From positions 248,001 through 312,000 of the forward strand of contig JAWWNJ010000045.1 in NCBI GenBank assembly GCA_037176885.1: a stretch of DNA of 64,000 bases, given 5' to 3'. The position numbers and the translations under genes are program-made. The stretch is from Favolaschia claudopus (lineage: Eukaryota > Basidiomycota > Agaricomycetes > Agaricales > Mycenaceae). The notes beneath the pieces are model-generated. The model ran no database searches and was not told where the DNA came from. It saw nothing but the letters and a program-made list of their open reading frames with translations. Positions 42,601 to 55,447 of the stretch are shown here, in pieces (the stretch's first letter is position 1; the number at the start of each line of letters is the position of its first letter).

Positions 42601-44114
42601 GTCCCACCCCCAATCGATCGGCTCGGCCCCGCCTCTATGATACGCACTTCCACTTCGTACTTCGCTGTACCCCGCTCCCCTCCGAGTCCTCGCCCCTCTC
42701 CCCTCTTAACTTGCCTTCTCCTCTACGTTTACCCGCCCCGCCCTGTGTCCACTCTACGTATCCCACCACCCTCGACTTCGTATGACACGTCCAGCTCGGG
42801 AGCGTATTCTGTTATCAAATGAAGACGTGTCGCGGTCGCTATTTAGTCGATAGCTACGCCGCTGTGGATGGATATAACTGCACACCCAACGAGCCGCGAC
42901 GACAAGACTCGGTGCATCCGCATGTGAATGGGTGTATGTGCGGCGAGGAATGAGATTCGGGAGGAGAGGCGGGGGAATACGCGGAACACGGGGAATGATG
43001 AAGACGAGGGCGGAGCGTCTAGCGCGGGAATGTGGACGTGGATGTGCTGACCCCGACATCGCGGTGCTCGTACGGCGTGAGTGCGTTGCCTGCGTATCCA
43101 AGCCCAACGCTTTATCTGACTGCTTTCTCGGTAGGCGACGTTACTGTCTCTGCGGAGGAGGGTTTAGAGGTGGTGTCAATCGTAGACGCGTAGACGTCCC
43201 CAGCCCCATTCGATCCATCGGGAAACAGAAGGTGGATTCGGTACGTCGGTGTTTCTTTTCTTTTCGTCATGCTGATAATGTCTACTCTATCTAGCGGCTC
43301 GTCGTGTCGGTCGGTGGGCTCTCGAGCCGGGGTACGCGTGGGGATCCTCGCTTGGACAAAGCGGCGTCGCAAACGCTGGGCGTCCTCGTCCCCGGACTGC
43401 GATTCTGCTCAGAAAGAAGAGCGTCGTTTTCGAATGGTGTACGTTAAACGGCGTTGTACATTTTCTCTGCCTAGCGGGTTAGCCATGGCGTGCGTCGTGA
43501 GTCGCAGCGGATACGCCCGAGCGGCGAGGCTGAGACGCGAAGCGGGTGAGCGCGCGGCGTACCTTTGGAGCCTGCTCAGGCGGGGCGGGGACCCCGGCGA
43601 GAGGATGCCATGATGTGCTGTTGAGGTGCCGTCGTTCCGCGAGTTGTTTGTGCGTTATAGTTGCGGATGGAGTTCGTCTTGCGGACGGAGACGTCGTGTC
43701 GCAGTCTGAGCTGCAGAGGGGATCTTGGAGGGGTGAGCTCTGAGACGGTGGGAGGGTACCGTATCTCTGCAGCCCGAAGAGGATCAGGCGGAGAAGAGTT
43801 GGAGGTGCGTTTGCTTGATGCGGGGAGTGGGATGAAGCTGGGTCGCCTTCAATGCCCTGCCGATGCTCGAGCTCGTGACGTGGTCATTTGCGATGCGGAC
43901 TTCGATGATATTGGTCGCAGATGCTGGGCATATTCCGCTTCGCAAGTTCTTTGTCACACACTACCATAGGCTCGTCCCTTTAAGAATTAACATCCCAACG
44001 CGTTTGGGGATGGTGTCTCCGTACTTGAGTTCCCACCAGCATTCTCCAAGCCGCGGACATGCCCGGGAACGATCCTGCTTTCTGGGATGCTCCGAACGCA
44101 CTCGAAGTCGAGAA
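39618..44114. other. Diverged repeat region downstream of DUF6535 copy 1
   Basis: No intact gene. Blocks match sequence downstream of copy 2, in the same order: 39.93 with 47.97 kb, 40.17 with 48.24 and 49.19, 41.11 with 49.79, 42.39 with 51.13, 42.54 with 51.24, 43.13 with 51.92, and 43.29 with 52.31. Parts look like spliced sequence: GTACGTCGG...GCTGATAATG...TATCTAG at 43239-43294 has a donor, branch point and acceptor and recurs at 52.2-52.3 kb. Open frames in the GC-rich part (42-44 kb) overlap in many frames and show no recognisable protein. Confidence 0.55.
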
Positions 44115-47075
44115 ATGTCGACGGTGACGGTCACTCCGTCGCTTCTTATCGATCTTATCCCTCAACCCCCATCTATTGCAGCAGTTATGGCCCGCGATTC
44201 CAGTCTGAGTGAGGACATACGACTACCAAATGATGGTGCAGATAGTATCTAACATCCCGAGAACTCGTTTTTAACACACAAATACTGCATAGCTTCCGAT
44301 CCTGGGGATGAGGCAGCAACGGCCAAGATCTGGGCGATTTACGCTGGCGAAGCGGAGAAATACGACAAAGGGTTAGTGGAAAGCTGGAAAAGTGATATGG
44401 AAGGGATGCTCATCTTTGTAAGATCTTCTTTCCGTCACCCGAGTACAGCGATTGAATAACTTCTGTAGGCTGGTCTTTTTTCTGCCGTTTTGACGGCGTT
44501 TCTCATCGAGAGCTACAAGACACTAAATTCGGACCCAGGCGATCTTACCGTTCAACTTCTGACTCGCATCTCCGAGCAAATTGTAGCCTCGGCTAATGGA
44601 AACGCGTCAAATGTCCCCCTACCTCTCCAACTCAAGGACGGAAGCCCCACCAGAGCAGCTTTGGTGTGCAATGCTCTCTGGTTTCTGAGCCTTGGACTCA
44701 GTCTCAGCTGCGCGCTCATTGCCACTCTTCTCGAGCAATGGGCCCGTGAATTCCTTCACAGAACCGACATTCATTCAGCTCCAATCATTCGAGCACGGGT
44801 CTTCACATTCCTATATTATGGACTGAGACGCTTCAACATGCACGTGATCGTCGATATCATCCCCTTCCTTCTTCATCTCTCCCTCCTGCTCTTTTTTTCT
44901 GGGCTCGTCGCATTCCTAGTCCCCGTAAATACGGGTATCGCCATCATCGCTGCTGCCATGTTGTTCGTTGTTGCGACGACATATTCAGTCTTCACCGTCT
45001 TTCCTTTGCGATACCTCGACAGCCCGTATCGAACCCCGCTCACTGGACTTTTTTGGAAGCTATTTCAATACTTCAAGATCCGACGGCATCGCCACCCTCC
45101 ACCTTCAGAGCCCGCTAATAACGCAGGGCACTCCGAAACTTCTAGTGAAACGATGGTCGCAGCAATATCTCGTGTCGCAGCTGAGCCTTCTGAGCAGCGC
45201 ACATCCAGAGATTTGAAGGCACTTGTTTGGACTATGAAGTCTTTGGCCGACGACACGGAACTCGAGCCTTTTGTGGACGCAATTCCAGATATCCTCTGGG
45301 GCCCGCATGGCCGGCGAGATGCACATCGTTTATTCTTATGTGGCCTTATCAAGAACCCCCAGACCCTCCTACACGCACGCATAATTGACCTCTACCGTAC
45401 CTGTGATGGAGGGATATTAACGCCAACAGCTCGGAAGCGCCGCAAGATTATTTGTTACAAAGCACTGTGGACCACCATCTCGTTACTTGAAGCTTCAGAT
45501 CCATTGTCTGAGCAGATATATCCATACTATGCACAAGAAGTCAGGGCCCAATCCGCTACAGAACAGGATTTAGAAGTGCTGCAATACGCTAGTTCGGTGG
45601 AGGCAATGGTGGTGTGGAGGATGTTTGAGAACCATAAACCTATTCTCAACATGCATATCGAATCTCTCCAACGTCTTCAAGCGACTTCCGGAGCTGTTGA
45701 CGCCGTCAAGTTGGACCAAATATATATGTCTGTAAGAGAGATGGTGAACAGCTTAGATTATCCGAGGCTGCACCTGGGCTTGTACTATGGAGGCCTCCAT
45801 GACCAAATATCGTGGCTTTTGGGCAAAATTCGGAACACTTTAACGATGGCACCACATCTCATTCTCTTTCATTACCTGCGATCAGCCTCCAAGCTCGACT
45901 CACTGCCATACTTTTTTCACCGGACAGTCGATTTGCTTCGCCCGCAACACGCCACACCGCCGACGGTTTGTGATCATTTGGACTGGGCGTTTGGCGAGAT
46001 TGTCCCGCGATTATTAAACAATTTCAATTCTACGGACCCTGGATGGATGGATTCAATCATGGACGAACTCATTATAGCTTGGGAACGGCAACGCTCACTG
46101 GACGGAATCACCCTTCACCCCGAACTTTTACGATATTTGAACCATCGTCGTTCAGAGGAGGCTGTTTCTAATGCATTGAAGCCTTTCAATACCCCTGACA
46201 CTTTATTATTCTGGACAGCTCTCGCGAATACCCTAGAGTCTACAGCCGTGCGGAATCGACTTCGAGATTCTCTCACTGCCGCGTGGAAGGTCATGTCTAC
46301 AAGGAATTATCCTGATGATTCTCTCATTTCACGCCTTCTAAATGCCTGTATGCGTGTGGATATCCCCTCCCTCACTCCTTCACTCATTGCAGCACTCAAG
46401 TGGGTTTATATCCGCCCGAAGCACTATCCAAGGCCAAAAGCATTGTGGGTGACGGACCAAGCTAATTCGATGCATGGATGGTTGGCCACAATTCCGATAT
46501 CTTCTGCAGACGCAGATCTGAGCAGCAGGCCAGCGGATCATAGGTTTTCACGGGATCATCCAGTGAGAGTTGAATACGTTGATGCCCTTGTTGTCCTCTA
46601 CGCAGAATATCTCGAGATTTGCGCAAAACCCAATGCAAGCTCGGGATTCCCTCACAAGGCAAAGGCAACAATCCACATGATCATGAGCGGTGCCAGTGCA
46701 GCATCAATATTTCCTACACCCCAGCAGCCATCTGAAAGAATGTACCAGATGTTGAGGGATACAGACATGATCGGCTCATCCCGGATACATGACAGGCACC
46801 AGATTCGATTCGCTCATGCTGTTCGAGCTCTTTTTGAAAATCCTGCTTGTGAACATCTGCGATTCACCATTATCGCGGATACCTGGTTGTTCAGACTCGG
46901 ACAGTATTTTGGTCCCAGCAATCATGCTATTTATTCATGGCTGTATAATCCGATTGCGCGGGATTCAATCATCGCTACATTGACGCAATACATCGAGAAG
47001 ATGGAGGGTTCAGCAGAACCTGACAGGGACGAAGTTGTGCATCAGACTCGAACCGTTTTGAAGGCCTTGTATTAA
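44115..47075 (+). CDS. DUF6535-type membrane protein, copy 2 (about 953 aa)
   Basis: Exons 44115-44244, 44293-44417 and 44469-47075 give 954 codons with the stop. Introns are GTATCT...GCATAG and GTAAGA...TGTAG. The ATG at 44115 is the first in the open frame; one at 44187 is possible. The DUF6535 domain occupies roughly residues 90-280: a conserved lead with EKYDKGLVESWKSDMEGMLI, then four hydrophobic segments, then PLRYLDSPYRTPLTGLFW on the presumed cytoplasmic side. The remaining 650 residues are helical with no known domain (HPELLRYLNHRRSE and EYLEICAK blocks are shared with the paralogs). DUF6535 proteins are found in Agaricomycetes, often in multigene families. Their role is unknown. This is the only copy with a clear N-terminal extra exon. 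Confidence 0.87.
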
Positions 47076-50000
47076 ACGAGGGCAACTGAGCAGGTACTTA
47101 TTATTTTGCTCGACTTGAAGCATAGACCGTTTTAACAATGAAATACTCTGTTACTTCTCAGCAATACTTGGAGTGTGATGTTGAGGTATTGTGTCAATGG
47201 GTACAGCTGCCAGCACCTTTCTGCAAGCCGTTCATGGAGTCGTTTTCGAAATCATTGAGTACTATTACTGTAAATTTGGTTCAAATACACGCGATTGGTG
47301 TGTGGCAATTCTGCAGCGAGGTGACCTGAGGTGAATATTCTAAGTGTCTTGAAGGGAGGGGAATTTATTATATGTGTTCGGACGTATATAACCCAATGCT
47401 AAAGTTCGCACGGTTGAGTCTAGCTCTCCACGACGCAAATTTTAGAACGTGTTCCAAGTCCTCCTGAGCCCTCAACTTAAGTATCCGTACTTTCTTATTA
47501 TTGTATTCTACTCTCCGATAAAAGCAGAACTTAAGGGAATTAACCAAGTCTTTCTTCGATTCCTCACCCAAGTCCACGCCGTTCATCAAACTCGATTTGC
47601 CGCAAATCTGCGACAATCCATGAAGTCATTCATAGCCCTTGTTCGTACAGCCATCTTCTGTACGGGCTTGAAACCAAGAAGGGTGGTCTTACTTGTTCGA
47701 ATTCGCCACGGAGACATTTTCGCATAAATAGATGACTTACAGGTACTTGGTAGTAATTAAAGTAATGGATCAGGTTGATTGACGACCAACAAGCCTGCCC
47801 CACGCCCACGCAGCGGTAAAGATGATTCAGATTCAGATTTGAACTCGAACTTGAATTGAGCGGGTCGTTTTTGTTGTCGTTAAGGTTGAAATTCACCAGT
47901 AAGAACAGAAATATTCATAGAAGTCGAAACACCTCTGAGGCTTGATTCCGCGACCGCATCCGACGTTTAAATTGTGACGCAAGTTGAAATCGCTGCAAAA
48001 TGCGCAGATAAGAGGATGGAACTCAAGCAAACGGAGAAAATATAAATACTTACTTACTTGAAGAAGAATTCGAAACCCATATAAAATCCTGCAGCCCAGT
48101 GCTGCACCTCTTAGATTTTCGTCTTCTTCATGCGGCCCTCGTCCCATTTTCCCGACCCAGAAGCACCTGAACTGGCTTGAATATATTCGGAATAGACGGA
48201 GACTCGGCATCTGATCTGATTTGAAAGAGACTAGTGAATGTCGGCAGAAGGATGGATGGGCAAATTCAAGCGACTGTGAGTCCACCGCAGGAGTCGCATA
48301 TGACAAATAGCTGTGAGTATATTTCCGAGACTGCGCGCCGAAAGGTTATGAGCTGATGCAGAGCGGGAGTCAAAGCCGAAGAACTGACAAACCTCAGAGA
48401 AGATAGCGAGGCGACGCATGACATCCCGCCCTGGATTCAAACGAGGGGCCGGCATTTTTTGCAAATTCGCATACGTCTATGGAGCAATAGTGAGTGAAGA
48501 CAAAATATGGCCAAGTAGGCCAACGCCGCACATTGGGATGTGAAGGGGTGGGGGTGGTGGTGCGGTGTGAAAGACGAAAAAATACTACCAGCCAGGTGAG
48601 TAGTTGAAGATCAGTTTCAGAGTTGTCGCTGGGTTTTAGCCACCGAGAAACTTGGAAATTATAGAACTTGAGCTCGACTCGTGTTGATGCTTCTGTTCGT
48701 CTTGAGGTCTTCGACTTGAAGCTTTACTGAAGGCGAGACGGCTCGAGATCAACCTCTCCGTTCGTTGTTTCCTCCGGAAGGGACATCGGATGCCTTGAAT
48801 CATCAATCATTTGGCTTGAAGTCGCCGCCTGAGTCCGAGCATGGAAATTCTGTGGAGATTTGGCCGAAGAGGGTTTGAAAGGTCGTCCCAATTTGTCTTC
48901 TTTCTATCCTGGTTCTTCCGAAGCGGGTCGTTTGCGCTACACGAGTCCACGGTTTGAATTCAAGGAATCAAGGTCGGCTTTACAGAAAACGAGGAAGTGG
49001 GCGAGTGGTAGGGGAAGTGAATAGTAGAGGAAGACGAAGAAGCTTGAGAAAGGTGAGCCTAGCGATGTCGACAGTAGGGTGTGCTGGTGTTCGGATATGT
49101 AGTTGAAAACGATGAGAAGGTGGTTCAGCTGAATGAATAGCCGGAGACGCACGTATATTGTAGGCGAACAAGAGAATCGGGATCCGCTTTAAAAGGTACC
49201 GGCGGATAACGGCGGAAGAATGGATAGACAAATTTGTACCCTGCGGGAGTTTTGAACGAGAACGGCGGCATTGTTCGCCGAGTACTGTATAGTACGTTGC
49301 AGTCTATTGAGCAATAGTAGTTGGCAAGACGAGATTTCAACGTCGCAAATCGGGATTTGAGAGGGATGATGCGACCAGCGACGACGAAGTACCGCCTACC
49401 AGGTGAGTATTTTCAACATCAGATTCAGAGTTGTCGTGGGGTTTTGGCTCCCGAGTGATTTGAAGCTTTGAGCTTGAGGCTTGAACTCGAGTCGTGCACC
49501 GCCCAAGCACCGCTGGGTGAGTGATGCCTTTGCTCGTCGTAAGGTGGTGAACTTCGGAATTTCTGAAGCGGGATGGCTCGCATTTCGTCTTATTGTCCGT
49601 TGTATCGTCCGCGGATAGAACTGGGTCCCTCCCAACGAGTCCCAGCCGAGCCGTCGTGAGCCGTCGACTTGACAGAAAAAATTAAAGAAACGATCAACTT
49701 GGACTGCATGGAAAGCATATAGTCCAATACTGGTTTGATCTTGAAGGCATTGCGACGAGGTGTAAAAGCACTGTATCCACTCCAAGACAAAGGCGATGAA
49801 GGTTGCGGTGAAGGAGGTTTTGTGGACGCGTTATGTGGTTGTGTTTACTTGTGCTGACCACAAACTCGTCACCAACGTTGATGGCAACGAGCTCGGTAAC
49901 TTCAGCGGCACCCACCGGTCGACCCTCAAGCCCACAATGCCATCCCTACTGGTAGCTCTGCACGGTCAACGTTCCCGATATCAACCTTGCTTTGTTGAAA

Positions 50001-53000
50001 GCTTCAAGTTACGACCGAGGTTACAGGGTACTTAGTCTGAGGAATAGCCCAACGTCGTACGGTTCGCGACTCTGCTGCCTAAATCCCATCTCTAACGAAC
50101 TATTTTAGGTATTTACAGCTTCGTCTTCTTCAACGTGGGCGGCGCTTGGTGGTGGTGAAGCGTGGTGTCTAGACCGCCATGAAGAGCATTGGACTATCTC
50201 CCGGACGACACGCCTCGACGAGCAGTTTCTATATGTCCAGAATTCAGGACGTATAAATTGCCCGCTTCCCTTTCCCGGGGTAATTGTCCTTCAAGCCTTA
50301 TTCGTCTGGTACTATATTGCAGGGTCATGTCCCCCACAATGATGCCCTTTTCTTATCCACCAAGAATACGCATATTGTACGTCCCCGCGCTCCTACCTCT
50401 CATTCTCGAACGTTGATAGCGATATGCTCCTCGATAGGCTCCGCCTCCACACGCACTCGCAACTTTTCTGCTGTACACCGCTCCCCCCTCATCCCCTTCT
50501 CTCCTACGTTTACCCTTTCGGCCCGTTCTCTGCCCCACCTCCGTGGAAGAGTCTCAGCATCTACTCAAAGCGAAGACCGTTATACGCGTAACGCGCGCGT
50601 GGCCTCGTTTCTGCGCATTTCCATGCGTCTCGCAACTCGCATTCAGTGGCCTATGACATGGAAGGAAGATACCGTTTGGATACCGCACTTGAGTGCCCGT
50701 TGGGGCTACGCTCATCGCAGCGAGGCGACGTACCTGCGCACTAGTACGAGGTGGAGAGTATGTGAGCAGGGGCGGAGTGGTGCGCGAAGGATTGAAGAAT
50801 TATTCCGGGGATTATGCGGGGGCTCGGGGTGTGCATGAGGGCAAGGGCGTACATCCAGGGACGATGCGGATGCGGATGCGCTGACTCGGCTTCTTCAGCT
50901 GCTCGTGCTCCGGGTACGGCACGTTGTCTCCATCGATATCGTGCGCTCCCGAGAAGCAAGAGCTTAGGTACGTCCTTCTGTCCCCTCTTTCTGCCTTTCT
51001 GCATCTCACTTTCCTTTAGCTGCATATCGTCTTGGTCGTCGGTCTCTTGTCTCGTCTCTTGCCACGACGCTTGGTTGGTGCAGTCTCGTCCCGCCGTCGC
51101 AGGAGCGAACGAGATGACGGTTGCTCTCGGTTAGTCAGACAAGATGGAGGGAGAACGACCAGGTCTGACTATTCTACTTGTAGGTCAGCGTAACCCACGA
51201 GGAGGAGGAAGAACGGGGACCGACCCACTTGTCTTATCCGCCAATGACGCCCACAACCCTCCTACATACCTCTCATCTTCGGTTATCATAGCAGTCCCAT
51301 CCCCGATCGATAGCTTCTGATCCATCGGCTTCGCCTCTATTGTACGCACCCCCGCTTCGTACTTTGCTTTACCCCGCTCCTCGCCTCTCAACCTGCCTTC
51401 TCCCCGACGTTTGCCCGCCCTCGCCCCGTGTCCACTCTGAGTTTCCGCATCCCACGACCCTCGCCTTCGAATGACACCTCCAGCCCGGCCGGGAGCATAT
51501 TCGGCCGTCGAACGAAGACGTGCCATCGACAAGCCGGGACGTAGTATAGTCTCCCACGTGTATGGATATACGGCTGCGCCGCTGTCGGATGTAGGAGCCT
51601 TCCCAACCGGTACCGCCAACCGTACGTCGACTCTCGCGCGCCCAACGAGCCGACTTATCTACGCCGCAAGACTCGGTGCATCCGCGCCCGCATGGGTGTA
51701 CGTGCGGCAGGAACGAGATTCTAGACTGTAGAGAATTTGCGCGGAGGGAGAGGCGGAGGGATACGTGCAAGATGGGCGGGATGGAATGATGAAGATGTGG
51801 TCGGGAATGTGGACGTGGATGTGCGAACCTTGACACTCGCGGCGCTCGATGTCTGGCTCGTGCGTCGTGAGTGCGTTCCGTGCGTATTCTAGCCCAACGC
51901 TGTATCTGACCACTTTCTCGGTAGGCACGTTACTGTCTCTGCGGAGGAGGCGTTAGAGGTTGGTGGGGCTAGTCGTAGAGGCGTAGACGTCCCCAGCCCC
52001 GTTCGATCCATCGGGAAGCAGAACGTGGATTCGGTACGTCGGTATTTCTGCCCTTTTCCTGCCCCCTCAAGCGCAACTTGCCCCAGTCTACGCATTGACT
52101 TGTTCATCGCCGTCGACCACTGCACGCGGGTCGATGCTGGCGCGCCACTCTCGGCCGAGAGGGGAGGGAAGGGGAGGATGAGGAGGAACGAGGGGGAGGA
52201 GAAGATTGGGTGTCGAGGGTGATATATTGTATAGCGTACGTCGTTTCTTTTTCTCATTCTCTGTCTTTCAATGTTGCCTGTGCTTTCATTTCCCCGAGCT
52301 GATAATGTCTACTCTATCTAGCGGCTTGGTGTAGTCGGTTGGTAGGCTCTCGAGCCGGGGCACGCGATATGACGTGGATCTTCGTCGGCGGACTACGCTC
52401 AGGTCCATGGAGCTGTGTCGCAGATACTTGGCGTCTTCGTTTGGACTGCCATTCCGGTCGACATCTTCGCGACCACCCACGTCCCGTGCGAGACTGCAGC
52501 TGCCCGTCAATCTACCACCCGCCGTTTACCGGGGCTTCTCTTGTCAAGTAACTTACTTGACGACGATTCGGCACGGATCGAGCCGACTCGGGACGAGGAT
52601 GTGTAGCATTTGGAGCCGGGGTCGTGCAGGGGAGAATGGGTAGGGGGCGCGGTGGGAGGCAGGAGAAGTGGATGCGAATCTAGATCTGCTCGCCGACGCC
52701 TCCGTGCGTCATGTCGGAGCGCAGAATCAATTGGTGAGCGCCGCTTCTTCTCCGTATGTCTGTAACGCTGTATCTGACGACTTCGCTTGTACAGCAACCT
52801 CCCACAACCTCATGCGCCGTTTCAAAGAGCCAAATTTGAAGCCGGTGGTGTACGTCTTCTCTTCCTGCCTCCTCGCGCGCGCTCCTTCTAACCTGATCCG
52901 TTTCTAGCTGGGTTTAGTCTTCGTCGTCGGCGTCGGCGTCTCGTCTTGCTTTGGCAGACAGACGCGTCTGATCCGATAAACAAATCCACGTCTTTCTCTC

Positions 53001-54954
53001 ATACGGTCTACATCGACCGCGTTCGGGTCCGCTCCGCTTCACAACATGGATATGGAAGCTGTGGACTGGGCAGTAGGGAGACGGAATGGGATAGGATGGT
53101 GGGGTGCTTTAGGGCACGGCGCGTCAGTCACTCAGTCGGTCAGGCGAGACGGATGACAAACAAGTGGGTCTGGCCATTGCTGCTTTAAAGCAGGCGTACT
53201 AATCGATGTCTGTACCAGTCGCGGAAGTACAGGAGGAGGGGAGCTATCGATGAAGGCTAGATTAGGGCTCCCCAGCGGTAATCTTCTCGTTGGTATGTCG
53301 ATTTTATCGTCTGCTTCTCACTGGCATATCTTACGCTTCCATTGAAGTGTTGTCGGCGAATAACTTAGCCGGGGGGAAGAGGTGCGAATGGATGGGTGGA
53401 GGGTGAGTCTCACTGCATTATTCATTTGCTCCTGCCAGCGTTGTTGTGTTAAGTACTTGGCAGCGGGACAGCGGTATCCGCTGCTTGCTTGTACTTCTAC
53501 TTAAGTCGTCGAGGATAGGAGGATGGTGAGATGCGTTAACGAGTGGAATAGTAATAGTACGTCGTTTCTTCTCTGCTATCTTCTCCTTTCCTTTTCCTTC
53601 ATTCTCGCAAGTGCTTTCTTTTCAAGCTAATCATACCGCTTTCATCCAGTGACTACTTTTTCGTCTCTGTCGATGGATCCGAGCTTGGATTCATCCATCC
53701 GTGCACACAGTGGGAGTGTGCTCGGGCCGACAAAGCGGTGTCGCAGACGCTGGGCGTCCTCATTCCTGAACTGCGATTTTGCTTGGATAGAAGAGCGTCG
53801 GCTTGAATGGCGGACGTTACAAGACATTGCGCATCTTCTCCGCCTAGCGGGTTGACTGTGGCGCTCTCCGCCGCGTACGTCGGAAGTGGCAGCGCGGGCG
53901 TCAAAGCAGTGGGTATCCTTACGGGCTGCGGCGTACCTTTGAACCCCAATGAGGCGGGGGGCACGGCGCGAGGATGCCATGACTTGACACCGTTGGGTAC
54001 AGTCGCTCCGCGAGCTGTTCGTGCGTTATGGCTGGGGCGGTGTAGAGCGGTGTTTGTGTCGCGGACAGCGCGGATGCTGGAGTGGTGAGCCTGAGACGGG
54101 GGAGGGTGTACCCTATCTCTGGAGCTTGAGGAGGCGGGGGAGAGGATGAGGCGGAGTGACGCTGTAGGTACGCAGGCTCGCAAGACTTTGACGAGAGGAG
54201 TGGGACAAAGCTGGGGCACTGACTTCCGCGCGTACCACATACTTGACCGAGGGACGGTGGGGTCAGCCTCGCTGCATGCCGGGCTTGTACAGGCTAGGAT
54301 GGTAACGTGGTCATTGGCGAAGTAGACGTCGATGGTGGTATCGCTCGGAGAAGAGATCATCTCATTCTGCAAGTTGTTAGTGCTATGCGGAATGCGGGCT
54401 CGCTCGGAGTCCCTGTACCGTCGTTGTGCTCGGGAGGGCGGAGGAGGGATTGTCGTTTCGAATGCCGTCCGCTCGTACGGCGGACGCGGATGTGGTATCG
54501 CAGTGCGGCTGCGGCATGAAGAGCAGCTCGGACGTCAACACGTTGCGTTGGGGCGTGTACGAGCTGGCTGAGGAGGTGGAAAAGAGGAATGGGCGGGGAT
54601 GAAATGAGATGGCTGAAGCTATTGAACGGCTACGCGTTTGCGGGATTTCCGTGCGCGGAGTGAAATAACCTCGAAATGCTAACTCCCGCGAGCACTACGA
54701 CCTCGATCGAGTTGAGAGGGTCTGGGACTGAACTGCATCCTTACATCCATGTGGAAAAATCTTTCATAAGTAGTTCGTTCTTGCGTAGTTCTTCCAACAG
54801 ATTGTGCATTACTGTAATCTTGTTCTTCAATTCAATCTGTTGTTTCGATCCCTTTGCTAATATACTCCTGCTTAGTTCATTCTCATCTACTTCCTCCGAA
54901 CCTGTAGGCGCCGATGGCGCTTGACCGTGACAAAATGTCGTCACACTGGCGACT
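47076..54954. other. Diverged repeat region downstream of DUF6535 copy 2
   Basis: A longer counterpart of 39618-44114. It contains two related versions of one block (48.2-48.6 and 49.1-49.5 kb, both like 40.1-40.6 kb) and two versions of the block around 43.3 kb (near 52.3 and 53.7 kb, the latter sharing AAAGCGGYGTCGCARACGCT). Intron-like pieces with shared borders recur (GTACGTCG...CTATCTAG|CGGCT near 52220-52321). No complete protein is recognised. The many short frames are best seen as by-products of GC-rich repeats. Confidence 0.55.
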
Positions 54955-54967
54955 GCCGTCTCTTGTC

Positions 54968-55309
54968 TTTTTTTTTTTTTTTTTTTTTTTTGGAATGTTT
55001 GCCCACAGGTTCTCTCTGTGACTGGCAGTGCCCTCGCCGCGGCAGAAGCTTTGGCAGTGACACCCATTTCCGGACTTTGCCATTTTCAGGCGGAAGTAGA
55101 GATCCGGAACCCGGGAGGAAATGCATTTATGCAGACACGTGACATGTCACGGTACTGTGGGACTCGCAGCTTGGGATTTCGACCAGTGCAATACCCACTA
55201 AAACCCCCCACGGTTGCGTGGGACTCGAACCCACGACCGTAAGCGTTACCACACTTACGGCAGCCGGTCTTTCCCGGCTAGGACTCATGGCATACCCGCT
55301 CGACCATTC
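54968..55309 (-). mobile_element. tRNA-derived SINE (342 bp) with poly(A) tail
   Basis: Read on the minus strand, the head carries an A box (TGGTCGAGCGGGT) and a perfect B box (GGTTCGAGTCC) inside a T-arm (CGTGGGTTCGAGTCCCACG). A long hairpin before it (GTAAG...CTTAC) resembles the variable arm of a class II tRNA (Ser or Leu type). A non-tRNA body of about 230 bp ends in 24 A. The flanks hold a perfect 13-bp duplication, GCCGTCTCTTGTC, at 54955-54967 and 55310-55322. These are hallmarks of an RNA polymerase III SINE moved by LINE machinery. No LINE is present in the window. Confidence 0.9.
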
Positions 55310-55322
55310 GCCGTCTCTTGTC

Positions 55323-55447
55323 TTCTCTTGTCAGCTCTTGTCCAGGGCGCCCATTATCTGTCCCAGTACTAGCATGGGTTTCAATCTACTTCCTCACATA
55401 CCAAGGGGCATACTAGAAAATAACGACGGTGGGCATAATTTAACTTG
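55323..55447 (+). promoter_or_regulatory. Short region between SINE and DUF6535 copy 3
   Basis: Only about 125 bp separates the SINE target duplication from the first ATG of the gene, so the promoter of copy 3 must include or lie beyond the SINE. No TATA box is visible. Confidence 0.35.

Noticed and set aside
41000..44000. Many long open frames on both strands in GC-rich DNA
   Set aside because: Frames overlap in up to five phases, lack conserved motifs, and the matching region at 50-54 kb does not keep the same frames open.
55205..55309. Possible functional tRNA gene on the minus strand
   Set aside because: The A and B boxes are good, but the acceptor ends do not pair, the anticodon arm is irregular, and the unit is fused to a body with poly(A) and target duplication. 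It is the head of a SINE.
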